A stretch of 8,813 nucleotides of DNA from JBBSEX01 sp038239345 (GCA_038239345.1 JBBSEX010000087.1:1-8813), one strand, 5' to 3'; shown: positions 1 through 7,668, numbered from the stretch's first letter. Notes: generated by a model not told the origin, from the letters alone. Made by a program: numbers and translations.

Positions 1-940
1 CTGCGGTCAGGACCAGTGTGCCAAAGTGAAATCAAATTGCCAAGTCGTGGCGAAAATCACGCCCGCGTCAGCTATTATGTTCGGTAACATTTCAATTTGA
101 GGCAACACGTAGGGAATTTTAATTGTCGCCCATCAGTTCGGCATGGACCAAGGAGAGCCGGCACGGCGGAGTCGGCGGGTTGCTTAAGCGCACCTTAGGA
201 TCAGTTGTGGGAGCGGTGGGACAAAGTCGAAATCGTAGATACCCAAAGAACAGCTGGGTCGCTTGCAGACGCCATGCAAAGCCGTGTCCGGAACGGCGGA
301 CGACGATATCGCGTTGTTGCACTATCTCGCGATTCATGCCTCGGATCATTTGGTCACCTTTCAGCACGCTTGACGACGAGCCACTCACGGTCAAACTGAA
401 GGGCAGGTTAAAGACGACCGATTCGTTGTCCATCTAGCGGATCTCGCTCCCATCGACGAGTCCCAGCACAGGTCGTCGGACGCTAGCATTCTGGGCACGA
501 CACCAACATCCGCCTTGAAGCGGATACCCGATTGGACAAATGGGTTCCTTGACAGGCTCGCAGTCAAACTCCTGCGACGGCTCACCGGAGGCGAGACCGT
601 TCCCGACCAAGCATCCATTTCGGTGGCGGCCTCGGCAACCGGTAGGACATTGATGGATAGAAAGCTCGGAAACCGGTCCTAGTATCCGAAGGCTCTGACC
701 GCTCATAGCCACCCCTTCGCTCCAATGTTCGTTGGCAGCGCCCGGATCGCGCCGACGCCGACAATCCAGTTTGCGCTGTCGCGACCTGCGAAGCCGGCGC
801 AATCGGGAGGTGAACAACGATGGTAACCTGAAGAGTCTGCGGAATTCGGTTTCCCTCAAGTACTCGACGAAAATTCAGTCGCGGGGTTCAGTCTAACGCC
901 TACGTAAAGACCACGCCGATCCACAAAGGGACATCACGAA
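1..940. other. Long stretch without a supportable gene
   Basis: No reading frame on either strand here looks like a real protein. The open frames (for example 123-437 plus, 434-859 minus) are rich in Arg, Ser, Pro and Cys, lack recognisable motifs and have no convincing ribosome binding site. One short piece, plus frame about 293-370, reads more like protein (it includes ALLHYLAIHASDHLVTF) but ends at a TGA at 371 and I cannot assign it to a family. The region may be a decayed gene plus the upstream control region of the response regulator that starts at 941. I saw no tRNA, no CRISPR repeats, no insertion-sequence ends and no convincing -35/-10 pair. Confidence 0.55.
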
Positions 941-1663
941 ATGGAAAAGGAAGGGCCACGTATCCTGCTCGTTGATGACGAAAAATCCATGCAGGATATT
1001 CTCGGTGTTACGCTGCAGTCGGCCGGCTACACCCTCTACCCGGTTTTCACTGGTGCTGAGGCCCTCCGAAAAGTTCAGTTGGCCAGGCCCGGGCTGATCC
1101 TGCTCGACTTGTTTTTGCCCGACATGGATGGCAAGGAAGTCTTGAGAAGTCTGCGCGAATGGACAACGACGCCTATTGTCGTGATGTCTGTTCGACATGA
1201 GGAATCCGAAAAGATCGCGTGCCTGGATGCGGGCGCAGACGATTATCTTACGAAGCCTTTCACAATGGGAGAACTACTGGCTCGTCTGCGGGCGGCCTTG
1301 CGGAGGGCGTTTGGCAGCGCAACGATCGAGGTCTTCAAGGCCGGTGACCTCAAAGTCGATTTCAACCGGCGAGAGGTCTTCGTTCGAGACGACCAGGTCA
1401 AACTGACGGCTACCGAGTATGACCTTTTGAAGGTACTCGTTCGCCATGCAGGACTCGTCAGGACGCACCACCAGTTGATCCGCGAACTCTGGGGCACCAC
1501 CCATTATCAGGACGCCGTGCACCTGTTGCGGGTGACCGTGAGCAATCTACGAAGGAAACTGGTTTGTGACCCAAAATTTCTCCGCTATATCGTGACCGAA
1601 CCGGGCGTCGGATATCGGCTTCGGACCGATTCCGAGTGGATCGGGGCGAGAGAGGGTCAGTGA
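941..1663 (+). CDS. kdpE: KdpE-type response regulator (OmpR/PhoB family)
   Basis: A 240-residue DNA-binding response regulator that would be phosphorylated by the kinase encoded directly after it. The receiver domain spans about residues 7-120 and has the full active site: acidic pair D12/D13, phospho-acceptor D56 in LLDLFLPDMDG, S83 at the Thr/Ser switch position and K105 in LTKPF. A winged-helix OmpR-type output domain follows (about 135-230), with TATEYDLLKVLVRHAG and a C-terminal YIVTEPGVGYRLRT hairpin. The wording LREW..TPIVVMS, LDAGADDYLTKPF and TEPGVGYRL is typical of KdpE, the regulator of the kdpFABC potassium pump. The start ATG is preceded by AAGGGA at 926-931, nine bases upstream. 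The gene precedes its kinase, the reverse of the usual kdpD-kdpE order, and no kdpFABC genes are visible, so its targets may differ. The symbol is by similarity only. Confidence 0.9.
   Translation: MEKEGPRILLVDDEKSMQDILGVTLQSAGYTLYPVFTGAEALRKVQLARPGLILLDLFLPDMDGKEVLRSLREWTTTPIVVMSVRHEESEKIACLDAGADDYLTKPFTMGELLARLRAALRRAFGSATIEVFKAGDLKVDFNRREVFVRDDQVKLTATEYDLLKVLVRHAGLVRTHHQLIRELWGTTHYQDAVHLLRVTVSNLRRKLVCDPKFLRYIVTEPGVGYRLRTDSEWIGAREGQ
1648..1656 (+). promoter_or_regulatory. Ribosome binding site deciding the kinase start
   Basis: GAGAGAGGG lies inside the last codons of the response regulator, three bases before a GTG at 1660. That GTG overlaps the regulator's TGA stop (1661-1663) as GTGA, a classic translational-coupling arrangement. 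An earlier in-frame GTG at 1636 has no purine-rich sequence in front of it. The short spacing is slightly below the usual range, so this is good rather than decisive evidence. Confidence 0.55.
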
Positions 1664-3360
1664 GCTCGGAGAACACAGATTCAACTAAATCAGTTGCGAA
1701 TGGGGTTGAACGTTCGCTCAAGTCACTCCTTCGCCTCAGCGACAGGCTGAATTCGATTTTCGATCTTAACAGCTTGTTGGATGCGCTGGTCGAGCAGATG
1801 CTGGAACTCACAAACGCCGAAAGCGGCTGCGCGGGTTTGCGAACAGCAAAGGGAATGGCCTGCGACCATTTTTTGCAGGTCTCCTGCGGAGTGCTTACCG
1901 TTGTGAATTCATCCCAGGATTACGCTTCTGGAACCGGCTGGTCTCATTGGGTCCTCACAAATAGAACTCCCTATCTTACGAACGACGCCTTGAATGACCC
2001 AGTGATCTTGCCGGAAGTTCGTGAGCGGCTTGGCGTGAAATCCGGCATGTGCATTCCGATCATAGACAGCAGGAAAGAAGTGATTGCCTTTTTTGAGGTC
2101 CACAACAAAGAGTCGGGCGGGGAGTTTAGTAGACAGGATTTGGAGAATGGTCTGGCCGCCGCGCAAATTGCGTCGCTGGCGATTCAAAATGGCTTGACCT
2201 ACCTCAAGCTGACCGCGTTGGCGGCATTCAGCCGATCTCTGACTTTGACGAGCGACCTGGAACAGGCATTGGAGGTTATCGGCGAGCATCTCGAAATCAA
2301 TTTCCACCGCGCGGCGGCCATCTTCTTGCCCGCCGATCAGGGCACGAACGCGTCGTTGGTACAGCGATTTCGAACTCCCGATTTCCAAGCAACGGCCAAG
2401 GAGTTGGAATCAGCCATCTGGTGCTGGCAACACGGCCAGGAAGCGGGTGCGGATACGACCGCGGTACCGGACGCAGCCGCACATTACCTCCCGCTCGCCA
2501 TTCGAGGGCGGGTCATCGGAGTACTCGGATTGATGCCCCGACCCGGTGCCTGGATCTCCACACAGCAACGCGAGCTTTTGGCGGGATTCGTGGGGCAGTC
2601 GGCTTTGGCTATTGAGCGGGGGCTCCTGGAGCAGAGAGTACGCCGTCTTCGATTCCTCGATGAATCGGACCGGGTGCAGAATGCGCTTTTTGCGGCTGTC
2701 TCCCACGAGGTTCGGGCGCCGCTGGCCGCGATCACTGCGGCGGTGAGCGGCATGTTGAACCCGGTCGCGCCCCTTGACCGAGCTCATGAGCGACAACTCC
2801 TGCAAACGGTCGAATACGAAGCGAAGCGCCTGCATCGACTAATGAACAATCTGTTGAACGTGACTCGCCTTCAGACGGGGGGGGTGCGAGTAAGACTTGA
2901 ACCATGTGATTTATCAGACGTCGTAGGCGCGGCGTTGGAAGATTTGGGAGAACAGGCGCAGACCCGACGCGTTTCTATCGAGATTTCATTGGATGTGCCT
3001 CTGGTTCCAATGGACTTCGAACTGATTAAACAAGTTCTGGTAAACCTCTTCAGCAACGCGTTCAAGTTCTCCTCGCCCGATGAATCGATCCATCTGGGCG
3101 GCCATTTGATAGACGGGGAGTTAAATGTATCCGTGGCTGATCGAGGGCGGGGTGTGCCGCTGGAAGATCTTGATCGGGTCTTTGGGAAGTTTCAGCGGCT
3201 TGAGGAATCTAGTTTCGCCGATGGCCTCGGGCTGGGGCTATCGATCTGCAAAGAATTTGTTGAGGCTCATCGGGGACGAATTTGGCTAGAAAACAATCCA
3301 GAAGGCGGAACCATTGCGCGATTCGTTCTCCCGGCGCAGGAATCCATCAATTTCGCTTGA
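1660..3360 (+). CDS. Soluble KdpD-like sensor histidine kinase with GAF domains
   Basis: A 566-residue kinase if started at the GTG overlapping the regulator's stop (574 from GTG 1636). Numbering is from 1660. An N-terminal GAF-like domain (about 35-178) is followed by a second GAF-like domain (about 190-322) that resembles the GAF segment of KdpD: a Trp-rich AIWCWQHGQEAGADTTAVPD stretch, then YLPL, GVLGL and SALAIER. The catalytic core is complete: H-box VSHEVRAPLAAI with H349, N-box VNLFSNAFKFS (N462, N466), G1 ADRGRGVP (D494), F-box FGKFQRLEES and G2 DGLGLGLSI, ending EAHRGRIWLENNPEGG as in KdpD. What is missing is the first half of true KdpD: no nucleotide-binding KdpD/Usp region and no membrane helices. 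It is therefore predicted to be cytoplasmic, sensing through GAF domains. Its partner is the coupled upstream regulator. The ligand is unknown. Confidence 0.87.
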   Translation: MSSENTDSTKSVANGVERSLKSLLRLSDRLNSIFDLNSLLDALVEQMLELTNAESGCAGLRTAKGMACDHFLQVSCGVLTVVNSSQDYASGTGWSHWVLTNRTPYLTNDALNDPVILPEVRERLGVKSGMCIPIIDSRKEVIAFFEVHNKESGGEFSRQDLENGLAAAQIASLAIQNGLTYLKLTALAAFSRSLTLTSDLEQALEVIGEHLEINFHRAAAIFLPADQGTNASLVQRFRTPDFQATAKELESAIWCWQHGQEAGADTTAVPDAAAHYLPLAIRGRVIGVLGLMPRPGAWISTQQRELLAGFVGQSALAIERGLLEQRVRRLRFLDESDRVQNALFAAVSHEVRAPLAAITAAVSGMLNPVAPLDRAHERQLLQTVEYEAKRLHRLMNNLLNVTRLQTGGVRVRLEPCDLSDVVGAALEDLGEQAQTRRVSIEISLDVPLVPMDFELIKQVLVNLFSNAFKFSSPDESIHLGGHLIDGELNVSVADRGRGVPLEDLDRVFGKFQRLEESSFADGLGLGLSICKEFVEAHRGRIWLENNPEGGTIARFVLPAQESINFA

Positions 3361-3487
3361 GAGCGCAATGTTCGGGCGCCATCGAAGACAGCAGGAAGCC
3401 AACGAACCTTCAGACGGCTTCGGGCCGACCACCTGAGACAGGAGTATCGATTCGGGCCTGACTTAAAATTAACCTGACAGGCGATTC

Positions 3488-4546
3488 ATGATACTTGCGG
3501 GCTTGCTGCTGTTTGTTCCGATCTCCCTGGTCTTAGGCTATTGGGTTCACGCGTCGCCGCTCTTGGTTTTTGTCACTGGTGCGATTGCGATCATAACCCT
3601 CGCTAACTGGATTCGGCGGGCCACCGATAACTTGGCGAGCGGGGCGGGACCCGCTATTGGCGGTCTGGTAAACGTCACGTTTGGAAGTATTGCGGAATTG
3701 ATCTTGGCTCTGTTTGTACTGGCCAGGGGCGACACTGCCATCGTCAAGGCACAAATAACGGGTTCATTGATCGGTACCAGCCTGTTGGGACTAGGCGCGG
3801 CGATCATTGTGGAAGGTTGGAAACGCGAGAAGCAGGTCTTTCAACGGGAACGCGCAGGATTGTTGGGCAGTCTGCTGATCCTGTCTATCATTGGGCTGAT
3901 GCTTCCGGCCCTATTTGACTACACGGAACGCAGCTCATTTGCCCACCCAAACACTGGGGCGCTCGATGAGAAGCTCAGCCTCAGCGTTTCGGTCATCCTA
4001 ATCCTAGTCTATTTAGCGAATCTTGTTTATACCCTCGTAACGCACCCCGACGTCTTTGCCCCTCGAAAATCACAGGAGAAGCCAGAATGGCCGGTCTGGA
4101 AGTCTTTGGGGGATTCTACTCGGCGGGACTGCTGTTGTGGCAATAGAGGCGGATTTGATTGCGGCGAGCCTGCGAGGGACCGTAAGTCAGGTAGGCCTTG
4201 GTTCCTCGGCATCACCGTGCTTGCGGTCATTGGCAATGCAGCAGAGATCATCGCGGCAATGTACTTCGCGCGACAAGATAGGATGAATCTTGTCATGGGA
4301 CTCTGTATAGGCTCGACGGTTCAAGTAGCTCTCTTGCTTGCACCAGCCCTGGTCCTGATCTCGCACTTCATAGGCCATCCAATGAACTTGGTTTTTACGA
4401 ATCCCCTCGAGTTGATCGCTGTCGCAGGTGCCGTGTTGGTAGTAAATTCCATTGCCTCGGATGGGGAGACTACATGGTTCGAAGGAGTGCTTCTTGTTTC
4501 CGTTTATGCTCTGTTCGGGCTGGCCTTCTTCTTCGCCACACCTTGA
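3488..4546 (+). CDS. CAX-family Ca2+(cation)/H+ antiporter, internally frameshifted
   Basis: An inner-membrane cation/proton exchanger of the CaCA superfamily, 352 codons, the usual CAX length. Repeat 1 has the alpha motif GGLVNVTFGSIAELI (E70 the expected ion ligand; most relatives have GN where this has GS). Repeat 2 has VIGNAAEIIAA (E253). Hydrophobic helices occur near 2-18, 23-40, 57-79, 90-108, 123-143, 163-184, 238-260, 268-292, 305-320 and 331-350. Residues 209-237 do not fit: they are Arg/Cys/Asp-rich in a place where a helix is expected, because two opposite frameshifts displace the frame (see the separate entry). Corrected, the protein would be an ordinary CAX. The ATG follows an in-frame TAA closely and has only a weak AGG (3479-3481). 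It lies 127 bp after the kinase, so it may be cotranscribed. Substrate could be Ca2+ or another cation. Confidence 0.85.
   Translation: MILAGLLLFVPISLVLGYWVHASPLLVFVTGAIAIITLANWIRRATDNLASGAGPAIGGLVNVTFGSIAELILALFVLARGDTAIVKAQITGSLIGTSLLGLGAAIIVEGWKREKQVFQRERAGLLGSLLILSIIGLMLPALFDYTERSSFAHPNTGALDEKLSLSVSVILILVYLANLVYTLVTHPDVFAPRKSQEKPEWPVWKSLGDSTRRDCCCGNRGGFDCGEPARDRKSGRPWFLGITVLAVIGNAAEIIAAMYFARQDRMNLVMGLCIGSTVQVALLLAPALVLISHFIGHPMNLVFTNPLELIAVAGAVLVVNSIASDGETTWFEGVLLVSVYALFGLAFFFATP
4108..4202 (+). other. Compensating double frameshift inside the antiporter gene
   Basis: From the GGGGG run at 4108-4112 the CAX homology leaves the annotated frame and continues one base later, reading GTAVVAIEADLIAASLRG and then SQVGL, which matches the conserved helix before the second alpha repeat. 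Near 4196-4202 the homology returns to the original frame at FLGITVLAVIGNAAE. An extra G in the run and one base lost near 4196-4202 explain both changes with no net shift. The residues produced in the annotated frame, including a Cys triplet, are then an artefact of the shift. Either sequencing error or true mutation could be the cause. Confidence 0.8.
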
Positions 4547-4553
4547 CGCCATT

Positions 4554-5921
4554 TTAAAATTCCTTGTCGAGCCAACCACCCCGAAAGCCGGCACGACGAA
4601 GTCCTTCGCCGATATGCACGCACTTGCGGACCGTGTTCCAAATCAGCTCCGACTCGTAATTTGCGATCATGAGGACGATAGGTCCCTGGTTTAAAGCAAA
4701 GATCCAGGGAGATATCCAGCCAGGTTTTCTATTTCTCGATTCAGGATAGGTCGGATTGAAGCTTGCGTCGAAGCCGTAGGCGCTTTGGCGGACCAAATCC
4801 AGCCGCTCGATCGCATGCCGCAGGGTGTCCACAACAATTTCAGGGGCAAAGGGCAATGAGGCGGCAACTGCCCACGGCGAAATAGTGCCATCATCGGGCC
4901 CAAGCGGAGCTCCTCTGGCCATGTATCCGTAAAATTCCCGGCGCACGTCGTTGATATCGCGTACCGCCGGTCCCGGCCCATCGCTGGCAGTGAATCCCCA
5001 CGCAAACGCAGAATAGTGAGCAAACCCGAGCGGATTCTCAATGGCGTACTTCCTTTGGACGTGGGTTGCGCGTCGGCTATTTTCAAAGTAATCGATACCC
5101 GCGCGACAGTTCGCGGCGTCTCGTATTCCCCGGCAATCCAGCCAAATTTGAGAGAGCTGATGAATGAAGAGTGGCCCGGCGTAGAGCATCTCCGTCCCGT
5201 AAAATGTCTTCCATTGGAACGTCGAGGTCCACTCGTGATAGCCTGCGGGGTCGATTGCGAAAGTAGGCGATCCTAAAGCCAGAATGTACAGAATGTGGGC
5301 CTCGCAGTATCCGGCGGCCCAGCGATACGGGAGAAACCCGGACTCCGGTTTCCAGCCGTGGGTGATTGTCTTCTTCCCATCGAGCGCCCACCTCCAATCG
5401 ACCCGCCGGTAAAGGCTATCGGCCAACTGGCGGATTTCGGTTTCGGCAGAATTGTCGCGATCGAAATAACTGGCCGCCGTCAGCGCGCCGGCGATCAAGA
5501 TCGCCGTATCAATGGTTGAGAGCTCGCAGTTCCACGCGCGCCTGCCGCTCCGTATATGGAGAAAATGGTAATAGAAGCCCTTGTATCCGGTCGCATCTGC
5601 CTGCAGCCCCTGCGGGCTGGCATGAAAGAATCGCAGGACTTTCAGAACTCGCCGAACCGCCTGATTACGCGATAGAAAATTTCGCTCTACCGCGACGATG
5701 TAGGTACTGAGACCTAAGCCCACGGCTGCGATGCTCGAGGGCCATCGCGCCTTAGTTTTGTCCGCGATCAGCCCAGTGTAATGATCCACCTCCTTGAGAA
5801 AATATTTGAAGGTGACCCGGCAAAGTTCGCCAAGCATCTCCCCATCCGTGCCCTGCGGATTCATTACCGGCAGCTTACGGCCGCCTGCTGTTTTCTTCTC
5901 GGCGATGATCGGATTATTCAA
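4554..5921 (-). CDS. Glycoamylase-like glycoside hydrolase (PF10091 type, GH144-related)
   Basis: A 455-residue (alpha/alpha)6-barrel-type glycosidase of the family labelled glucoamylase-like, whose characterised relatives include GH144 beta-1,2-glucan hydrolases and a domain of cyclic beta-1,2-glucan synthases. Family motifs in order: RVTFKYFLKEVDHYTGLIAD (35-54), SSIAAVGLGLS (62-72), GFYYHFLHIRSG (115-126), ELSTIDTAILIAGAL (133-147), YCEAHILYILALGSPT (205-220), PLFIHQLSQIWLDCRG (250-265), WGFTASDGP (308-316), DDGTISPWAVAASLPFAP (343-360), GFDASFNPTYP and NQGPIVLMIANYESELIW (411-428). Acidic residues E133, D138, E207 and D314 are candidates for catalysis. No signal peptide or membrane helix is visible, so it is probably cytoplasmic unless the start is wrong. 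The start shown is TTG, overlapping the end of a GH39 remnant; ATG at 5864 (436 residues) is a good alternative. Neither has a strong ribosome binding site. True substrate unknown. Confidence 0.85.
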   Translation of the reverse strand: MNNPIIAEKKTAGGRKLPVMNPQGTDGEMLGELCRVTFKYFLKEVDHYTGLIADKTKARWPSSIAAVGLGLSTYIVAVERNFLSRNQAVRRVLKVLRFFHASPQGLQADATGYKGFYYHFLHIRSGRRAWNCELSTIDTAILIAGALTAASYFDRDNSAETEIRQLADSLYRRVDWRWALDGKKTITHGWKPESGFLPYRWAAGYCEAHILYILALGSPTFAIDPAGYHEWTSTFQWKTFYGTEMLYAGPLFIHQLSQIWLDCRGIRDAANCRAGIDYFENSRRATHVQRKYAIENPLGFAHYSAFAWGFTASDGPGPAVRDINDVRREFYGYMARGAPLGPDDGTISPWAVAASLPFAPEIVVDTLRHAIERLDLVRQSAYGFDASFNPTYPESRNRKPGWISPWIFALNQGPIVLMIANYESELIWNTVRKCVHIGEGLRRAGFRGGWLDKEF

Positions 5922-6303
5922 ATTCGAAAGTAACCGCCGCTACGCTTTGCGGCGGCAGGGCGACTTCAAACTCGAGATTCTCCTTCTGGCGCGTCCACGA
6001 CGGGGATTCATTGCCCAGCAGAGACGCTCGATTCAATTCTCAACCTGCATCGCTCTTAGATAATCTGGCTCACCCATCGTATACCACAGCGCGCGGATTT
6101 GTGTGGTCCTCATCGGTTCGTCGATCCACGAGCTTGCCGACGCGGGCACCCGAAAGAGGCGCAAACGAACAAACTCAGTTCGAATGAGATGTACCCAGGA
6201 CCAACCCACGTGCTTCCATCAGGGTTCTGGCTGCCAAGGCTGCGGCAAAAGGTTGGTCATGCAGCGGGTCGCGGGCATGATGAGGATCTCCTTGCCGGCC
6301 GAA
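5914..6303 (-). pseudogene. Decayed GH39-type (beta-xylosidase-like) glycosidase remnant
   Basis: Three pieces in shifting frames join into the end of a GH39-like enzyme. Piece 1 (6303-6178, stop TGA 6177-6175) contains ARDPLHDQPFAAALAARTLM, matching the GH39 segment with PRDP-HD and a following AAY-A helix, and ends EARGLVLG where the family continues into YWTFSD. A nearby frame supplies a weak YISFE. Piece 2 (6179-6036) reads RLRLFRVPASASSWIDEP and IRALWYTMGEPDYLRAMQVE, like the family's C-terminal YR-DxxHxNAY-W--MGSP segment. Piece 3 (6039-5914) ends LEFEVALPPQSVAAVTFEFE then TAA, a typical GH39 tail. By my memory of the family layout about 100 residues are missing between pieces 1 and 2, and the first 300 or so are absent. 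No start codon or ribosome site precedes it. It sits between acetate kinase and the glycoamylase-like gene. Confidence 0.6.
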
Positions 6304-6375
6304 TTAATTGAAGCGCCAGCGTTTCGCCACCACGTCCGACTATCCTCGCCAGCGCGCGGCGCAGGAGGCGATTTG

Positions 6376-7668
6376 TCAGATCGTCGCACGGCGGTCCGGG
6401 TTCCTCCCAACGGCTCGCTGTACAGGCCGCTTTTCCGCACTGATGATACGAATAACAGACCGGGCGATCATTAATTCCTCGTCAGTATGGATCACCCGCA
6501 CCGTGACCCGCCCGTTTTCTTTCGAAATAACGGGGTTATTCTTCGAATTGCGCCGGGCATCCATTTCGATGCCAAGGAAATCGAGCCCACGGCAGATTCG
6601 CGCTCGGATGCGCGGTGCGTTTTCGCCGATGCCCGCCGAAAAGACCAGCGTATCCAGTCCACCAAGCGCGGCAGCGAAGGAGCCGATCCACTTCTTCGCC
6701 TGGTAGCAGAACAGCTCAACTGCGCTCGCTGCGTGGAGATCGAAGCGTTCACGTGTGCATAAATCGCGAAGATCGGAACTGGTTCCGGATACTCCGAGCA
6801 ACCCCGATTCGTGGTTCACCATCTTTTGGAATTTCGCGGCAGTCACGTGCTCTGCACGCGATAGGTAGTAGACAAGACCAGGGTCGAGGTCTCCCGTCCG
6901 TGTGCCCATCATCAGCCCCGCCGCTGGGGTGAATCCCATACTGGTATCGATGCTCTTCCCGTTGCGCACGGCTGCCAGGCTGGCGCCACTGCCAAGATGC
7001 GCGAGGATGACCCGGCCCTTCAATGCAGCCGGTTCCAGCCTGCTGAGCTCTTCCATCAGGAACGCGTAGGACAGACCATGGAAACCATAGCGCTCGACGC
7101 CCTTGGCTGCGTAACGCCGCGGGATCGGCAGCAGCTTCGCAACCGGCGGCATGGTGCGGTGAAATGCCGTGTCAAAGCACGCGACCTGTGGCAGTTTTGG
7201 GTGCCGCCGCTCTAACGCCTCGATGAGAGCAATCTCGCGCGGAAGGTGATCAGGATCGTACGCCGTAATTCGGCGAAGTTCCACAAGCAGCTTTGGGGTA
7301 ATGCGCTCTGGTTCGGAGTGCTTCATGCCCTGCACCACGCGATGGCCCGCCGCCTTAACCGATGCGAAAACCGGTTGTGAACTCAGCCAGTCCAACAGGA
7401 AATCCACCGCTGTAGCATGGCTCCTTGCGACCACGGGCACGAGGATTTTTGCTTTTCCCGTCGGATCGTCGGCGGTTAGATTCGTACCTGCAAGGCCGAT
7501 GCGGTCGATCTTGCCAGCCAACACCACTCCGAGTTTGGCTTGTCCATCTTTACTTGTCTCGTAAATGGCGAATCTGATGCTCGAGGAGCCGCCATTAATC
7601 GTGAGGATGCAGGGCGAAATGGCTTTCATTGCATCACGTCGCGGCTGCAGGAGTCTGCCAGGAACCAT
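6376..7668 (-). CDS. ackA: Acetate kinase
   Basis: Catalyses ATP + acetate <-> acetyl phosphate + ADP in the cytoplasm. 430 residues from ATG 7668; the acetokinase family is usually near 400. Signature 1 is ILTINGGSSSIRF (N25, S28-S30). Other active-site landmarks are AGHR (R110), ACFDTAFH (D166), YGFHG (H197), GTRTGDLDP (R257), FSAGIGEN (344-350) and HTDEELMIAR near the C-terminus. Two places differ from most relatives: VVQG where HRVVHGG is usual (Q113), and AHLGSGAS where HLGNGAS is usual (S227). The C-terminus has about 15 extra residues after the normal end. GAGG at 7673-7676 sits four bases before ATG 7668; an internal ATG at 7629 would give a more standard 417-residue protein. The text resembles acetate kinases found beside phosphoketolase genes. 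It lies downstream of zwf and the SYLF gene on the same strand. Confidence 0.93.
   Translation of the reverse strand: MVPGRLLQPRRDAMKAISPCILTINGGSSSIRFAIYETSKDGQAKLGVVLAGKIDRIGLAGTNLTADDPTGKAKILVPVVARSHATAVDFLLDWLSSQPVFASVKAAGHRVVQGMKHSEPERITPKLLVELRRITAYDPDHLPREIALIEALERRHPKLPQVACFDTAFHRTMPPVAKLLPIPRRYAAKGVERYGFHGLSYAFLMEELSRLEPAALKGRVILAHLGSGASLAAVRNGKSIDTSMGFTPAAGLMMGTRTGDLDPGLVYYLSRAEHVTAAKFQKMVNHESGLLGVSGTSSDLRDLCTRERFDLHAASAVELFCYQAKKWIGSFAAALGGLDTLVFSAGIGENAPRIRARICRGLDFLGIEMDARRNSKNNPVISKENGRVTVRVIHTDEELMIARSVIRIISAEKRPVQRAVGRNPDRRATI

Noticed and set aside
123..437. 104-residue frames on both strands over the same bases
   Set aside because: Mirror-image open frames with no recognisable domain and weak or no start signals; I could not support either.
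434..859. 141-residue minus-strand open frame
   Set aside because: Arg/Cys-rich composition, no motif, no ribosome binding site; probably a chance open frame in GC-rich DNA.
3402..3440. Possible terminator between kinase and antiporter (CGGC-TTCGG-GCCG)
   Set aside because: Only a four-base-pair stem and no T run; not enough to split the block into two transcripts.
4112..4198. Cys-rich stretch (DCCCGNRGG...C) in the antiporter, looking like a metal-binding loop
   Set aside because: It exists only in the displaced frame; the neighbouring frame restores the expected CAX helix, so the Cys cluster is an artefact of the frameshifts.
5934..5955. Inverted repeat CCGCCGC-TACGCTTT-GCGGCGG as a possible terminator or operator
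   Set aside because: It coincides with the PPQSVAA codons of the GH39 remnant and has no T tract on either side, so coding origin explains it.
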